Shown here in pieces: positions 33,078 to 45,059 of a stretch of DNA of 64,000 nucleotides. The position numbers and the translations under genes are program-made. The DNA lies in the NCBI RefSeq assembly GCF_020283565.1, contig NC_060060.1, forward strand, positions 3,100,001 to 3,164,000, read 5' to 3'. The stretch comes from Trifolium pratense. Lineage: Eukaryota > Streptophyta > Magnoliopsida > Fabales > Fabaceae. The notes under the pieces are model-generated. The model was not told the DNA's origin and searched no databases. It saw only the letters and a program-made list of their open reading frames with translations. Position 1 is the stretch's first letter; each line of letters starts with the position of its first letter.

Positions 33078-33544
33078 AAATATCTGAAAAAATGAATTGA
33101 AGTTCCTTCTTACAATATGACCAAGTAATCTGTTGCAATATTATTCTGAATCGTAGCGAAAGTGATTTCAATTGCATTTGCACGTTCCTTCTGTAGTTTC
33201 TTGTTTGATTTGCAAAAGTCAAGTATCATATGGAACATGTCTTGTATTTTTTTTGGCAAATCAAAGCTATATTCTACATGCAACTGCAGAAACTAATTCC
33301 TCAAACTAACTCAGATCCATTTAAGGGGTTGATGTCTCCCAACAAATGTTTTTTCATACTACCGACAGGGGATCAAACACAGGACCAAATAGTTAAGGGA
33401 TCCAAATGTCTACCGCACACTACGTTGGTGAAGACAAAAAATTCATTTAACAATCCATTTAAGTTGTCGTGTATTTTAAACCCACTTGTGTTGGTGTTGA
33501 ATTGGGACGTTGGTGTGTGCTCCTTTGGGTAGCTGTTGAATTGA
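33078..33544. other. Intergenic, TNL-2/TNL-3 divergent region
   Basis: AT-rich sequence with one 100-codon ORF (33230-33532) of no recognised family. Confidence 0.3.
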
Positions 33545-33725
33545 GAACTTGAAGTGTGCTTTTCTCAAGGTTTCAGATTCGATTATGTTCCGATGTCAAT
33601 TTCGGTGGGTTAGTCCATACAAAGTAAAAAATTCTGATTTTAAATGAGACTCTTGCAAATGAACGGTGGGATTGATACCTCGAATTAGTCGGTCATCAGA
33701 CTGGATATCGAGATTTCCCAAAAAA
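33545..33725 (+). mobile_element. SINE-like sequence
   Basis: TTTCAGATTCGATTATGTTCC, then TTTCGGTGGGTTAGTCCATAC and GTGGGATTGATACCTCGAATTAG-type sequence, followed by an A-rich end (33720-33733). This resembles an abundant legume tRNA-derived SINE; the boundaries are approximate. Confidence 0.45.
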
Positions 33726-33862
33726 AACAATAATCGTGAAGACAAAAACTTCAATTGTTTTTAGTGCACTTAAGAAACATGAAGAATAAAAAATTGGGTC
33801 AATCCCCCATTCATACATGAACCACCATATTAAGGGTGGCCCACCCACACGTCATCCCACCA

Positions 33863-33868
33863 TATAAG
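33863..33868 (+). promoter_or_regulatory. Putative TATA box of TNL-3
   Basis: TATAAG within CCATATAAGAATTT, 93 bp upstream of the TNL-3 start codon. Spacing fits a plant core promoter; the match is weak. Confidence 0.3.
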
Positions 33869-33955
33869 AATTTGGCTTCTTTCTTTATTTTTATTGAATT
33901 GAATCCACACACTACTTCACTCACTCTTCAATAATTCTTTGATCTAACCTCATCC

Positions 33956-34162
33956 ATGTCTTCCTACAGTGATAAAAAGATATATGACGTCTTCCTAAGT
34001 TTCAGAGGGGAAGACACTCGTTCTTCTTTAACTTCACATCTCTATGATGCTCTTCGACGCGCAGGAATAACCGTTTTTAGGGACGATGATTCACTTCAAA
34101 GAGGAGAAAGCATTTACACAATATTGCGATCAATTGAAGAGTCTCGAATTGCTATTATCATT
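33956..34162 (+). pseudogene. TNL-3, first part of the TIR exon
   Basis: Begins Met-Ser-Ser-Tyr-Ser-Asp-Lys-Lys and continues YDVFLSFRGEDTRSSLTSHLY to EESRIAIII (69 codons). The exon is cut after 34162 by a TRIM retroelement; the next codon of the TIR, Leu of LSKNYAYSRW, is at 36054. The start context CTCATCCATGTCTTCC is shared with TNL-4 and the orphan start at 9907. Confidence 0.85.
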
Positions 34163-36048
34163 GTTAGAAATAATATAAACTTCTAACACTACCCCTCAAG
34201 CTAAAGCTTACTAAACTTTAAGCTTGTTACAAGTTAACCCAGAAAATAAACCAACCCAACAGATAGAAGCACAGATAGAAGCATCCAAATAGATCATCAT
34301 AGAGAGAGAAAGACAAACCAAATCAAACCAGTTCATCATCCAATTCAGTCAAAGCTAACCAATCCAACAAATCCAAACTTTACCAAACCAAATTGTTCCA
34401 ATCCAAACTGAACCAAACCAATTTAAATCTAACAAAACCAAATGAGCCATAGACCCATAACCAAACCAAATGGGAACTGAACCAATCAAATCAAATTAAT
34501 CCAAACTAACATAAAGAAGAACCAAACCATAAAACAGAAGAATCGGTTAATAGGGAGAGAAGCAACCAAAATAGAAGAACAAAGGGGAGCAATCCAACAG
34601 AAGATAAGTCATCAGAGAGAGAGAGGAGCAATCAAACAAAAGAAACCAACAGGGAGAAGCATCAGACAGAATTCAGACAAAAGCATCATCAATGAGAAGC
34701 AACAGAAGAAATCATTAAAAAGAAACAATCAGATAGAAGAAATCATCAAAGAGAAGCAATCAAACAGAAGAATTGACAGAGAGAAGTGCAATGCAATCAA
34801 TTAGAAGAAACAATAGAAGGAGAATGCAATCAATTAGAAGAATCAATAGAGAGACAATCAAAGATAAGAACCAAATATACGGAAGAAACCAATGAGGGGG
34901 AATACCAATCAACCAAGAGGAACCAAAGGGGGACAATCAATCAGAAGAAAAGAGATCAAAAGAAAGACAATCAATCAGAAGAAACCAAATTGTGAGCACT
35001 TAACTCACCAAACAATCAAATTATGAGCACACGGCTCACCAAACGATCAAATTGTGAGTACTAACTCACCAAACAATCAAATTAATCCAAACAAATTCAA
35101 ATGGAACCAAACCAAACCAAACGAAATCAAACTGAACCAAACGAAACAAAATCACGACAAACAAACAAACCAAAAAGCAAACTGTTATTTTTTTTTTTTA
35201 CTAACTCAAACACCAAATCAATTGAACAAATTCCATCCAATCCAATTAAATTCCAAAAGCCAGCAAAACAGTAGCACCGTAAGTTCCAAAACCCAAAGAA
35301 AATTAATAGTAACCCAATAACAACATTACCAAACCAAACAAAGAAACTGGACGACACTTGTTGCCTTTGATTTCAATTAGCCAATGAAAATAATTGAACA
35401 ACAGGGGTCTTCAATTGTATCACATGCTTATGGAAGCAAGCAAATAAAACAAGGAGAATGTTAACATGTGCATATATGGCACATGTTAAACAAGATGTAT
35501 CCAACTACACCATAAAACAATGTTACCTTCACAATTTTTTTCAGAGACGTAAACAAGATGCATCCTTTTAGATCCAAACAACACCAACCCGTGTTTCTCT
35601 CTTTCGGCGGAAGCATAACAACATAAAATTGATCATGCTCTAATTGGAACCCAACTACACCAGCACAAAATCCACTTCCACTATATACGATACTTGCGAT
35701 TTTTCAACTTGTCTCGGAACCAAAACAATCAGACAAATAGCTACAACCAACGAACAAACCCAAATTGAAAACTAAGATACGTTCCCAAACTTTTGGAAAC
35801 TCGGCAACGGAATAACAATAATACGCTCAAGGAGGATCGAACCATGCTCTTGATGTCATGTTAGAATCAAAGATACAAACTAAGAGAATAACAAAGGAGG
35901 CAATTAGGGTTACATAATATTAGAATTGCATTAGCTTCATAAAATAGAGTTACAAGAGATTATATAGTAAAACCTAATGGACTATAAACCTAATGGGCCC
36001 AATAATATAAAGTCCAACAACTTATTATCTTAACACTTATCCTCAAAC
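34163..36048 (-). mobile_element. TRIM-family retroelement, single internal LTR, permuted ends
   Basis: 1886 bp flanked by TCATT at 34158-34162 and 36049-36053. On the minus strand it starts with 13 bp (GTTTGAGGATAAG) that in the related TRIM of TNL-4 lie just before the 3' LTR. Then come one LTR (36035-35859), a primer-binding-like site TGACATCAAGAGC and an internal region ending CTTGAGGGGTAGTGTTAG...TCTAAC. There is no second LTR. The interior is rich in CAATCAAACAGAAGAA-type low-complexity repeats and codes for no retroviral protein; the small ORFs at 34786-35357 are repeat-derived. Confidence 0.75.
35859..36035 (-). repeat. LTR of the TRIM in TNL-3
   Basis: 177 bp, TGTTAAGATAATAAG...GATTCTAACA on the minus strand, clearly related to the 174-bp LTRs at 46960 and 48886 (shared AGGTTTATAGTCCA, CTCTTGTAACTCTATTTTAT and TAACCCTA blocks) but diverged. 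Confidence 0.8.
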
Positions 36049-36894
36049 TCATTTTGTCAAAAAATTACGCATATTCCCGATGGTGTCTTGAAGAGTTGGA
36101 TAAAATAATGGAGTGTAACAGAACCAATGGCCAAATTGTTTTGCCGGTGTTCTTCGACGTAGATCCATCGGAAGTACGTCATCAAACCGGTGAATTTGGA
36201 AAAGCATTTCAAAATCTTTTCAGTAAGATTAATGAGAACAGTGAGTTCCTCCTACAATTTAACTCTGAGGTACTATTTTCGTATCCTCGTGAGGACATAA
36301 AGCAGAGTGAGGAGAAACTAGTAAAGTGGAGAGAAGCGCTTCGTCAGGCGGCTTCGCTTGCTGGATTTGTAATCCTAAATTCCAGGTAATCTTTTTCTAC
36401 AATTAATTGATTAATGCTTTCCTATAACAACCAAGGACACTACCCAATTTTGATAAGATCTGCTCCCTCCAGATACAAATATAAACAAAAAAACACGTTT
36501 TAATATCTACAATTATTGATTAATGCTTTCCTTTAAGAACCAAGGACACTCATACGATATTGCTTAACCCAATTTTGATAAGATCTGCTCCCTCCGGACA
36601 CAAATATAAACAAAAAAACACGTTTTATATTAAATCAATAAAATTAATTACACTTAACTAAATTCTTTAAACATCATGTAAGTAGTTTTTTTTTCCTATA
36701 AATATGATCGGAGGGAATACTATTCAGTTGGTCAATTAACTAATTGATGAATTACTTCATCCAAACACAATTATAAGCAAAAATCACTTTTTACGTTCTT
36801 TTGAAAAATAACTTATCTGGTTAATAATTAATAATACAAACTGAATACACATTGTTTTTTTAATGAATTCAAAAAGTTTTTTTTTCCTTGAGTT

Positions 36895-37065
36895 TAATTG
36901 CTGTGCACCGTCGGTGTAATTTTTTTTTACACATACATCCAATGACGCGTTGCCACATCATTTAATGAATGTGACACATCATGTGTTTTTAATGACCATA
37001 CATGATGTGTCTGTATATTATTGGACGCATGTGCAAAATATCTTTACACCGACGGTTCATATAAA
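36895..37065. mobile_element. Short TIR element (ends with CACCGTCGGTGTAA)
   Basis: Inverted ends GTGCACCGTCGGTGTAA and TTTACACCGACGGTTCAT. A second, interrupted copy lies at 1935-4405. Located in intron 1 of TNL-3. Confidence 0.6.
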
Positions 37066-37313
37066 TTAAATTCTTTTTCCTTATAATTATTTCGGATAAA
37101 AGAGTTTGAATTAATGGGAAAAAGACGGATCTTTTGACTCGGAGATAAATTTTGATACAGTATTTATTGTCACATTTCATTTATTTCACTCTCTGAAATA
37201 AATACTTCAAGGCATTATTGGAAAAAAAACAATAATAAATTTTTTCTTGAGAAGTGATTTTTAACCATTTAAGCCAGTAAGCCTTAAAATACCCAAAAAA
37301 AAAACATGTCACC

Positions 37314-38072
37314 CTCCTTTTTTTTTATAAAGAAATGATAAATTATAAGAAATACAAGGGGTATTCAATCCTTACAATTAAGAACAAGCATATCTTGTAT
37401 GCTTTGAGAGCACATTGAAGGATTATTATACCAACCAGAGAAAGCTAAATTTACATCGTTTCCTACTCTGCCTATAAACCAAAACCATGATATAAAGATA
37501 ATTTGGTTGTCCACTAAAGAAGGAACATTAACAAAAGCACCTCTAATTAAAATGTTACTATTACGCAGACGCCAAATACTCTACGTTGTTACCAACCATA
37601 TGATATGCCTTTTGTCAGTTCACCAAACTGATAAAAATGATGATGAACATCTAATGGGGATATGAAGGCTTAGATCCATCCACCTGAATATGTATTTCCA
37701 AATTTGAGCAGAAACACAACAATTAACAAAGACATGGTGAGTATTCTCTTCCTCTTTGAAGCATAAAACACAGTTTCTTTCGTGATTATTAGTAACAACT
37801 CCTTTGCGGTATAAAGCCTCCCTAGTGGATAATTTTTCAAGTAACAACCTCCACCCAAAAATGCTAACTTTCGAAGGGACATTATTCTTCCAAAGACTCT
37901 TTAGAACTTTCTCCGTAAAGCTATCCATTTCCTCCAACGCGTATGTGTTATGCAACTACACATACATGGATTTTACGGTGAAGAAACCAGCTGTGTTAGG
38001 CATCTATTTTCGTCTATCTCTGCTGTCACTAGATAGCCGTACCTGCTGCAGCAACATTAGCAAATCTGCCAA
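37314..38072 (-). mobile_element. 5'-truncated LINE relic
   Basis: The minus strand encodes a reverse-transcriptase-linked zinc-binding domain: SLWKNNVPSKVSIFGWRLLL, then ERNCVLCFKEEENTHHVFVNC (37955-37620). This is the 3' end of plant LINE ORF2. A poly-T run (37316-37325, poly-A on the minus strand) marks the 3' end. Direct repeats TAAGCCTTAAAATACCC...ACATGTCACC flank it (37278-37313, 38073-38103). The upstream reverse transcriptase and endonuclease are absent. Confidence 0.7.
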
Positions 38073-38374
38073 TAAGCCTTAAAATACCCAAAAACATGTC
38101 ACCTTCCCGTTACTATTATAAGCAGGAAAAAAACTACCTTTAAAAGACTAAAGAATTTAGTTAAATGCAATTAATGTTTTTGATTTCATGTAAAAATAAG
38201 TCAAGTTTATTAAATTGTCCTTTTTAAAAAGGTTCAATCGATCAATTAGTCGCATTAAATATTTTTGAATTAAATTAATGATATACTACATATTATGAAT
38301 AATACCATTAAATAGTTCAAATTTGGTTAACTTTTACTTATTATAGTGAACAAGATTTGAAACAATTTTTTTTT

Positions 38375-38860
38375 TACTTTGGTTCTGTTTGACAAAAGAT
38401 AACGGATGAATTTATGAATTTATAGCAAATAACTTATAGCGGATTACGTAACTGATTGAATATGTTGTGTTTGGTAAAATAATTAGTAGTAAAATGAATA
38501 TGAAATGTTGTAAAATGAATGTTTAATTAATATTTAATTATTTTCAAGTAAGATGGCAGGGGTAAAATTTTGAGAAAATAAGTTAAAAGCTATAAGTTAT
38601 TATAAGCTAATTGAATTAGCTTATCGAAATAAGTTATAAACTAGTAAAAATATGCTGTAAGCTCAAGAGAAAAACAAGTTACAAACAAATCTTGGCCCCG
38701 TTTGGATAAACAATTTATACAAATGCTGATGGTCTAGAGATCATAACACGAGAGCTTACATCATAAACTCTTATACTCAATAAGCTCTTTATGTTTGAAT
38801 ATGTACACTAAAAAGTACTTACATAAACTCTTATACTCAATAAGCCATAAGTCATAAGCT
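38375..38860. repeat. MITE-like repeats in TNL-3 intron 1
   Basis: TTCTGTTTGACAAAAG (38385) and CCCCGTTTGGATAAAC (38697) sequences resemble the ends of common legume MITEs. A 24-bp direct repeat (CATAAACTCTTATACTCAAT at 38762 and 38823) lies at the right. Confidence 0.4.
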
Positions 38861-40592
38861 CAAATAGAGTGTTGCCAGAGTCTTAGAACAGTAGCCAGAG
38901 TAATATGTATTTTATGCACCTTTTTTTTGCTTATATTATTCAGGAATGAAAGTGAGGCTATCAAGGATATTGTTGAAAATGTTGAAAAATTGCTTGACAA
39001 GACAATATTGTTTATTGCTACTAATCCAGTGGGAGTAGAATCTCGAGTGAACGATATCATTCAACTGCTAGATCGAGATATCCAAAAATCACATGATGTC
39101 CTCTTACTAGGGATGTGGGGTATGGGAGGAGTTGGGAAAACAACCATTGCGAAAGCTATTTACAATAAATTTGGGTGCAAATTTGAAGGTAGAAGCTTCC
39201 TTGCAAATATTAGGGAAGTTTGGGAGGAAAATGCTGGACAAGCGAAGTTACAAGAACAACTTCTCTCTGATATCTGTAAAGAAATGACAACTAAAGTGCC
39301 AAGCGTTGAATACGGTAAAATGACATTAAAGGATAGACTCTGCCATAAAAGAGTACTAATTATACTTGATGATGTCAATACATTGGAGCAACTCAATGCA
39401 TTGTGTGGAAGTCATAAATGGTTTGGTTCAGGTAGTAGAATAATCATTACAACTAGAGATATGAATTTGCTTAGAGGAAGTCGAGTTGACCAATTATACC
39501 CAATGAAAGGAATGGATGAAAGTGAATCAATTGAGCTATTTAGCTGGCATGCATTCAAGCAAGCAAGTCCTACAAAAGATTTTGCTGAAATTTCTAGAAA
39601 TGTAGTTGAGTATTCTGGAGGATTGCCACTAGCTTTGGAAGTCCTTGGGTCATATTTGTTTGATAGGGAGGTAACAGAATGGAAAAGCGTAATCGACAAA
39701 CTCAAAAGAATTCCAAATGATCAAGTACATAAGAAGTTAAAAATTAGCTATGATTCCTTAAGTGATGATACCGTGAAAGAAATATTCCTTGACATAGCTT
39801 GTTTCTTTATCGGGATGGACCGAAATGATGTTATGCTTATACTAAATGGCTGTGGCCTTTTTGCAGAAATTGGATTAAGTATCCTTGTTGAGCGATGCCT
39901 TGTAATTGTTGATTATAACAACATACTTAGAATGCATCATTTATTGCGAGACATGGGAAGAGAAATTGTTCGTGAGAAATCACCCGAGGAGCTTGAGGAA
40001 CGTTGCAGGTTGTGGTTTCCTGAGGATGTGCTTCATATATTATCAGAACAAACTGTAAGAACTTCATATGATTCATTTTTTGTTGTTGTTTATCACAAGA
40101 ACTTTGAAAATTAGTTTGATTGTGTGGTGCTTCCTCGCTTGTAGCTAGTAATAAATAATTGGCTTTGATACAAGTTTATTTGACTCTTATATATCTTTAA
40201 TCTTTGAATGTTTTTCTTTGTTTCAAAGGGAACAAAAGCTATTAAGGGGCTGACTCTGAAGTTGCCAAGAGCTAATGCAAAATGTTTTAGTTCTGAAGCA
40301 TTCAAGAAGATGACAAAACTTAGATTGCTTCAACTTGATGGAGATTTTAAATATCTTTCGAGAAATCTAAGATGGCTGTCTTGGAATGGATTTCCTTTAA
40401 GATATATACCTGCAAACTTTTATAGAGAAAAATTAGTTTCCATTGAGTTAGTGAATAGCAATGTCAAACTTGTGTGGAAAAAGGCCCAGGTATTAATTTT
40501 GATTTCTTCTTTCGCACTTCATGAGTTGTTTTCACTTTTCAAATTGTAATGCTATTTTATTACATGTGCTTTTAAACATTTTTCATCTTTAT

Positions 40593-40883
40593 CGTAGAAT
40601 TGAAAGTTGGGTCTAATTCAAAATTGTCTCTACTAATAAACGAAAATAGGATTAAAGTAGCCAAAAATAAAACTGCAAACAAAGGCAGCAGAGGACCAAA
40701 ACAAAAAGTGGCAAAGAAACAATGGCAGAGTTTATACGGAAACAAGGCCCTTATGATCGGGAACTCTGATACCATGTAGAATTGAGAAATATTTCTGAAT
40801 ATGATTTCAAGAAAATAATTTGAGTACAATCACTAAAATGTTTAAATAGACTATGCTATACCTAATGAGCCTAATTTACAACA
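40593..40883 (-). mobile_element. LTR plus primer-binding site fragment in TNL-3 intron 3
   Basis: The minus strand reads TGTTGTAAATTAGG...CAATTCTACA followed by TGGTATCAGAG, the initiator-tRNA-Met primer site typical of Copia and TRIM elements, then about 120 bp ending CAATTCTACG. A 5-6 bp duplication (CTTTAT, 40587-40592 and 40884-40889) flanks it. TNL-4 lacks it at the same place, so it arrived after the TNL-3/TNL-4 duplication. Confidence 0.6.
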
Positions 40884-42932
40884 CTTTATTTATGCCAGCC
40901 TTTCAAATTTTATAAGCGCTGAGTTAAACTTTTCCAGATATTCAAATTGTGAAGCATATTGTTTTTTTTTTTTAAAGCATAAGTTTTTCTAAATTTTGAT
41001 GTGTTAACACTTTATTCAGAATCTCCGTTCTTCTATTTAGAGGTTGTGTGTGAGACTTGTTTATGCTCTTAGCGATAGATAATTGGTTGATAATGAAAAG
41101 AAGTTTCACACCAAGCAGGAATCAAAATTAAATATCCAACATATTAATTACCAATGTACCGCCTAAATCTTGTGCATAAACTTTGATATAATAAAAACTT
41201 AAAGGAAGGGAAAGAAGATGGTTATAACATTGATTCTTTCATTAAAGAAGCTTTAAATTTATATTTACATTAAAAAAATTCAGACATGGATTTTACTAAT
41301 TTCTGCAACATTATATACAAAAAATTTGCACTAATATTGGTATTTGAAAACATGACACTGCATTATTTTAAATATTTTACTATCCACTCTCAAGGCTAGT
41401 GAGACATTGTTAATGCATCTTCCTTATGTTTCCCTTTGACATTTCTGTTTTTGCAGATGATGGAAAATCTGAAAATTCTAAATCTTAGTCATTCTCATTG
41501 TTTGACGCACACCCCAGACTTTTCATATATGCCTAATCTTGAAAAGCTAGTACTCAAAGATTGTCCAATGCTGTCTGAGGTTTCTCCTAGTATTGGAGAT
41601 CTCAGTGAAATTCTTCTAATAGATTTTGAAGATTGTGTAAGCCTTCGTAGCCTTCCAAGAAGCATCTATAAGTTGACATCATTGAAAACTCTTATTCTTT
41701 CTGGGTGTTTAAAGATTGACAAGTTGGATGATGGCTTGGAAGATATGGAATCTTTAACCACTCTGATTGCAAATAACACTGCAATAACAAGAGTGCCCTT
41801 TTCAGTAGTAAGGTCAAAAAGCATTGGATATATTTCTTTGTGCGGCTATGAAGGGTTTGCAAGTGATGTGTTTCCATCTATCATTTGGTCTTGGATGTCA
41901 CCAACAAATAAGCTCACATCCCCATTTCATGCATTTTCTGCCATGTCATCTCTTGTTTCTTTAAATGTACCAAGTAGTAGCTCCCATGAACTATCATCTT
42001 TTTCTAATGAGCTTCCACGGCTTCAAATTCTTTCGGTGGAGTGCAGCTCAGAACTTCAACTTTCTCAGAATGCAGCAATAATTTTGGATGCCTTACATGC
42101 CACAAATTATAAGGAGTTGGAACCAACTGCAACTACATCACAACAAGTATCTAATATGACTTCTAGATTAATTCAATGCTGCAATCAAGTGCAAGTTCCA
42201 GGATCAAAACAGTCCTTCCAGTCTATTTTAATTCAAATGGGAATGAATTGTCAAGTCACTGATATTCTGAAAGAGAAAATTTTACAGGTACGTGTGTATC
42301 ATTTCATACATTTGAATTATCTAGTGATTAATTCTATACCAACAAACGTCTCGAAAGTCTATAACAATACATGTAAGTGTTGAGTCTTGAGTCTACTTTT
42401 ACTTTTACAGAATATAGATGTCAACAGGTGTGGTGGTTGTTTGCTCCCTGATAATAGTTTTCCAGATTGGATAACTTTCAGTTGTGAAGGTTCTTCTGTA
42501 GCTTTTGAAGTTCCTCAAGTGGAAGGGCGTAACTTGAAGACAATGATGTGTGTCATCTATTCTTCTACCCCTGATAACATTACATCGGATGGCCTTAAAA
42601 ATGTGTTGGTAAAAAATTTCACAAAGGCTACCATTGAGATCTATAAAAGGGAGGCATTAGTCTCCTCTGAAGATGAGGAGGGACAGAGGATAGTATCAAG
42701 TATAGAACCTGGTAACAAAGTGGAGGTTTTTGTTGTTTTTGAGAACAATTTCATTGTGAAGAATACAGCAGTTTATCTCGTGTACGAGGAATCAATTGGC
42801 AAAAAAGAGAACAAGAAGACAAATCAGACAGGCGAAAATCAATTCTTATGGTATTTGAAAATCGTTGTATTAGCAATTGTATTCCATTTTTTGCAGAAGC
42901 TTCTTGATTTTCATCATAGTAAAGTTCTGTAA

Positions 42933-44266
42933 TCCTAAAGAGAGGTGAAATATTACATGTTATGTTACAATTCTTGCATGTCAAATCTCGTTTTTGGCAC
43001 CGCCTCTAACTGTATTACAAACTTAAAGAGACAAAGAGAAGTACTCAATTTTGAATTTAGATCGAATAATTTGTGTTTGGACTCACAGGTGAGAAAGTTA
43101 AAGTTTATTTTGAATCCTACCGAAAGTGATTTCTGTATAATTTTAGCCTAGAGTAAGTTTGATGGTCTTTGCTAGCTTCTGCTGTATCTTATCGATATAT
43201 CAGCATCATGAAGCCTATACATTAGTGATTTGCATTGCAATGGTATTTACTGTTACAGGTGCATGGATATACTCCACAACTTCTAACTTTGTGCACTTGT
43301 AAATAACCAAAAAGCCAGAAAGTGCACATACTTTCAATGTTTGAAATTACATGTTTTCTAATTTCAGATTAAGTTCAAATTAATCTGAAATTAAATATCA
43401 AGTTATGAGAGAATTATCTTCTCCCTCTTTCGAGCACCATAGATTTATCATTTATGTTGTTTACATTTGTGGAATAATCGTAACAGCGAGTCCATAGATT
43501 TATCATTTTCGTTTCGCAAGCTCTACGCCGGAAGACTAAGGTAAGGTTAGTAATTTTAATTCCCATCTTTTCATCTTTTAATGAACCCTAAATTCATTCT
43601 TAAACTTCCACTCATTTGGGCTAATTGCATGTGCAAATGTGCTGTGATTTGGAGTCTTTCGGAGGGCTAGAGAGCTGATTTTGGAAAGGAGAAAAGGATT
43701 GAAAAACAGAACATAGAAGTTAGAAGAAGGTTTATGTGTTTTAAGGGTATGGAATGGAATTGATTTGGTTTCAATTTTGAATCTCTGCTACTTTTACCTA
43801 TGGACACCTTCCGTTGCTATAAGTCAAATTAAGCTGTGTGACTTTAACCTACGGAAGTATACCGTAAGTCAAATTCACTAAACACTATGTTTTCTGTTTG
43901 GCACGTGTCCACATCTAACGGTGTTAGTCAAAAAATTGATGGAAGAGACTAAATTATTAAACGGAAGAAAAGATAAGGGATCAATTTGAAACTTTTAAAA
44001 GATAAGGGACAAACTTGAAACATAAAATAAAGATAAGGGACCAAATATGCAATTAAATCAATATACAATGAACCTAGAAAATGCATTTTTGCTTATAAAA
44101 TGTCATTGATGAGTAAATGCCATTAAATAGTTTCTCAATCGGGTAATTGCATTCCTACTTGTACTAAATATACGAGACAATCTACTATTCATCGAGAATC
44201 TAATATATTTGGTTTATAATATAAACCAAATACATTGGATTGTCAATGAATCTAAAAAGTAAATTT
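42933..44266. other. 3' flank of TNL-3 and intergenic DNA
   Basis: 42950-43260 matches the 3' flank of TNL-4 (52075-52425), e.g. ATGAAGCCTATACATTAGTG, so the duplication included downstream sequence. 43920-44060 has the GATAAGGGACCAAA repeats of a MULE end without its partner. No gene seen. Confidence 0.45.
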
Positions 44267-44615
44267 TCTCTTATATTTAAGATCAGAGAGAGTACACAAT
44301 AAGATCTTATTATTGGAAAAGTATCCATCACATCTCATAAAATTAAATGCAAATTAAGACTTGGGTTAAAGAATTTCTCGGTCAGACTTTAGTTACCTCG
44401 CGGTCAAACTCTGGATTACTAGGGCCCTTTTCCCCTAGGAACCAGAGGGTTAAAAACCAAAAAAAAAATAACGAATACAAATTCTTTTTATATCATTCCA
44501 TGAAACTTATTCCAAGAAAAACACAAAAAATCATACTTCAAATTATCATATTTTACTTTTTTTAATAAATGTGAAAATATTTGTTTTTTCTTATAATATG
44601 AGACCGATGGAGTAT
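44267..44615. mobile_element. Degraded Stowaway-like MITE with SINE inside
   Basis: The right end TTATAATATGAGACCGATGGAG resembles the Stowaway terminus at 2260-2282, and the interior AAACACAAAAAATCATACTTC matches copies 1 and 2. It is interrupted at 44361-44475 by a 5'-truncated relative of the SINE at 4456-4600 (GGTCAGACTTTAGTTACC, then CCCCTAGGAACC and an A tail). Confidence 0.5.
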
Positions 44616-44750
44616 AATTTATAAATGCAACATGGAAGTCTTAGATTTGGGTATTGGGTCTAACTCATTCTTACAAAACCGGCTTGTAAGATGAGGATTG
44701 TCTCTTACTTATAAACACATATTTAGGTCATCACCTGAAGTTCTCAAGAG
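44616..44750. repeat. Legume interspersed repeat fragment
   Basis: GGGTCTAACTCATTC...AAAACCGGCTTGTAAGATGAG-type sequence, a block recurrent in legume genomes from memory. Boundaries uncertain. Confidence 0.35.
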
Positions 44751-45059
44751 GAAGTAGCACGTAAGGTTGATTTTGTCATTGCATTCGTCAGCCAAGAATT
44801 TAAAAAGACTAGTATATAATATGACCCGAACGCAGATCTCGTTTTGAACAGAGTTACAGAGAACAAACTTCACTTGACTGTCTTAATTCAACAACTACTA
44901 CTACTAGTGTTGTACTATTTCATCTTAATTCAACAACTACTCCTAGAAGATTTATAATTTATAAATGTATCATGGAAGGAGCACGTAAGGTTGATGGTGA
45001 TTTTGTCATTGCACTTGTCGGCCAACAATTTAAAAAGACAGTGCGTACATACTATATAG

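Larger units (their letters stand above)
36054..42932 (+). pseudogene. TNL-3, main part: TIR end, NB-ARC, LRR, C-JID, membrane tail
   Basis: Exon 1 resumes at 36054 (SKNYAYSRWCLEEL...FFDVDPSEVRHQ) and ends at 36385. Exon 2 (38944-40054): GMGGVGKTT, VLIILDDVNT, GSRIIITTRD, GGLPLALEVLG; the MHD motif reads MHH (39932-39940). Exon 3 (40229-40489) is 15 bp shorter than in its relatives. Exon 4 (41457-42287) holds the LRRs; exon 5 (42411-42932) holds the C-JID (LLPDNSFPDWITFSCEGSSV) and a lysine-rich linker before a strongly hydrophobic segment FLWYLKIVVLAIVFHFLQ near the C-terminus, a probable membrane anchor. Without the TRIM the frame is open for 1087 aa. Intron 1 is 2.6 kb and holds a LINE relic and an old TIR element. 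Confidence 0.85.

Noticed and set aside
34786..35320. ORFs rich in Glu/Asn/Gln
   Set aside because: Low-complexity interior of the TRIM; no gag or pol motif.
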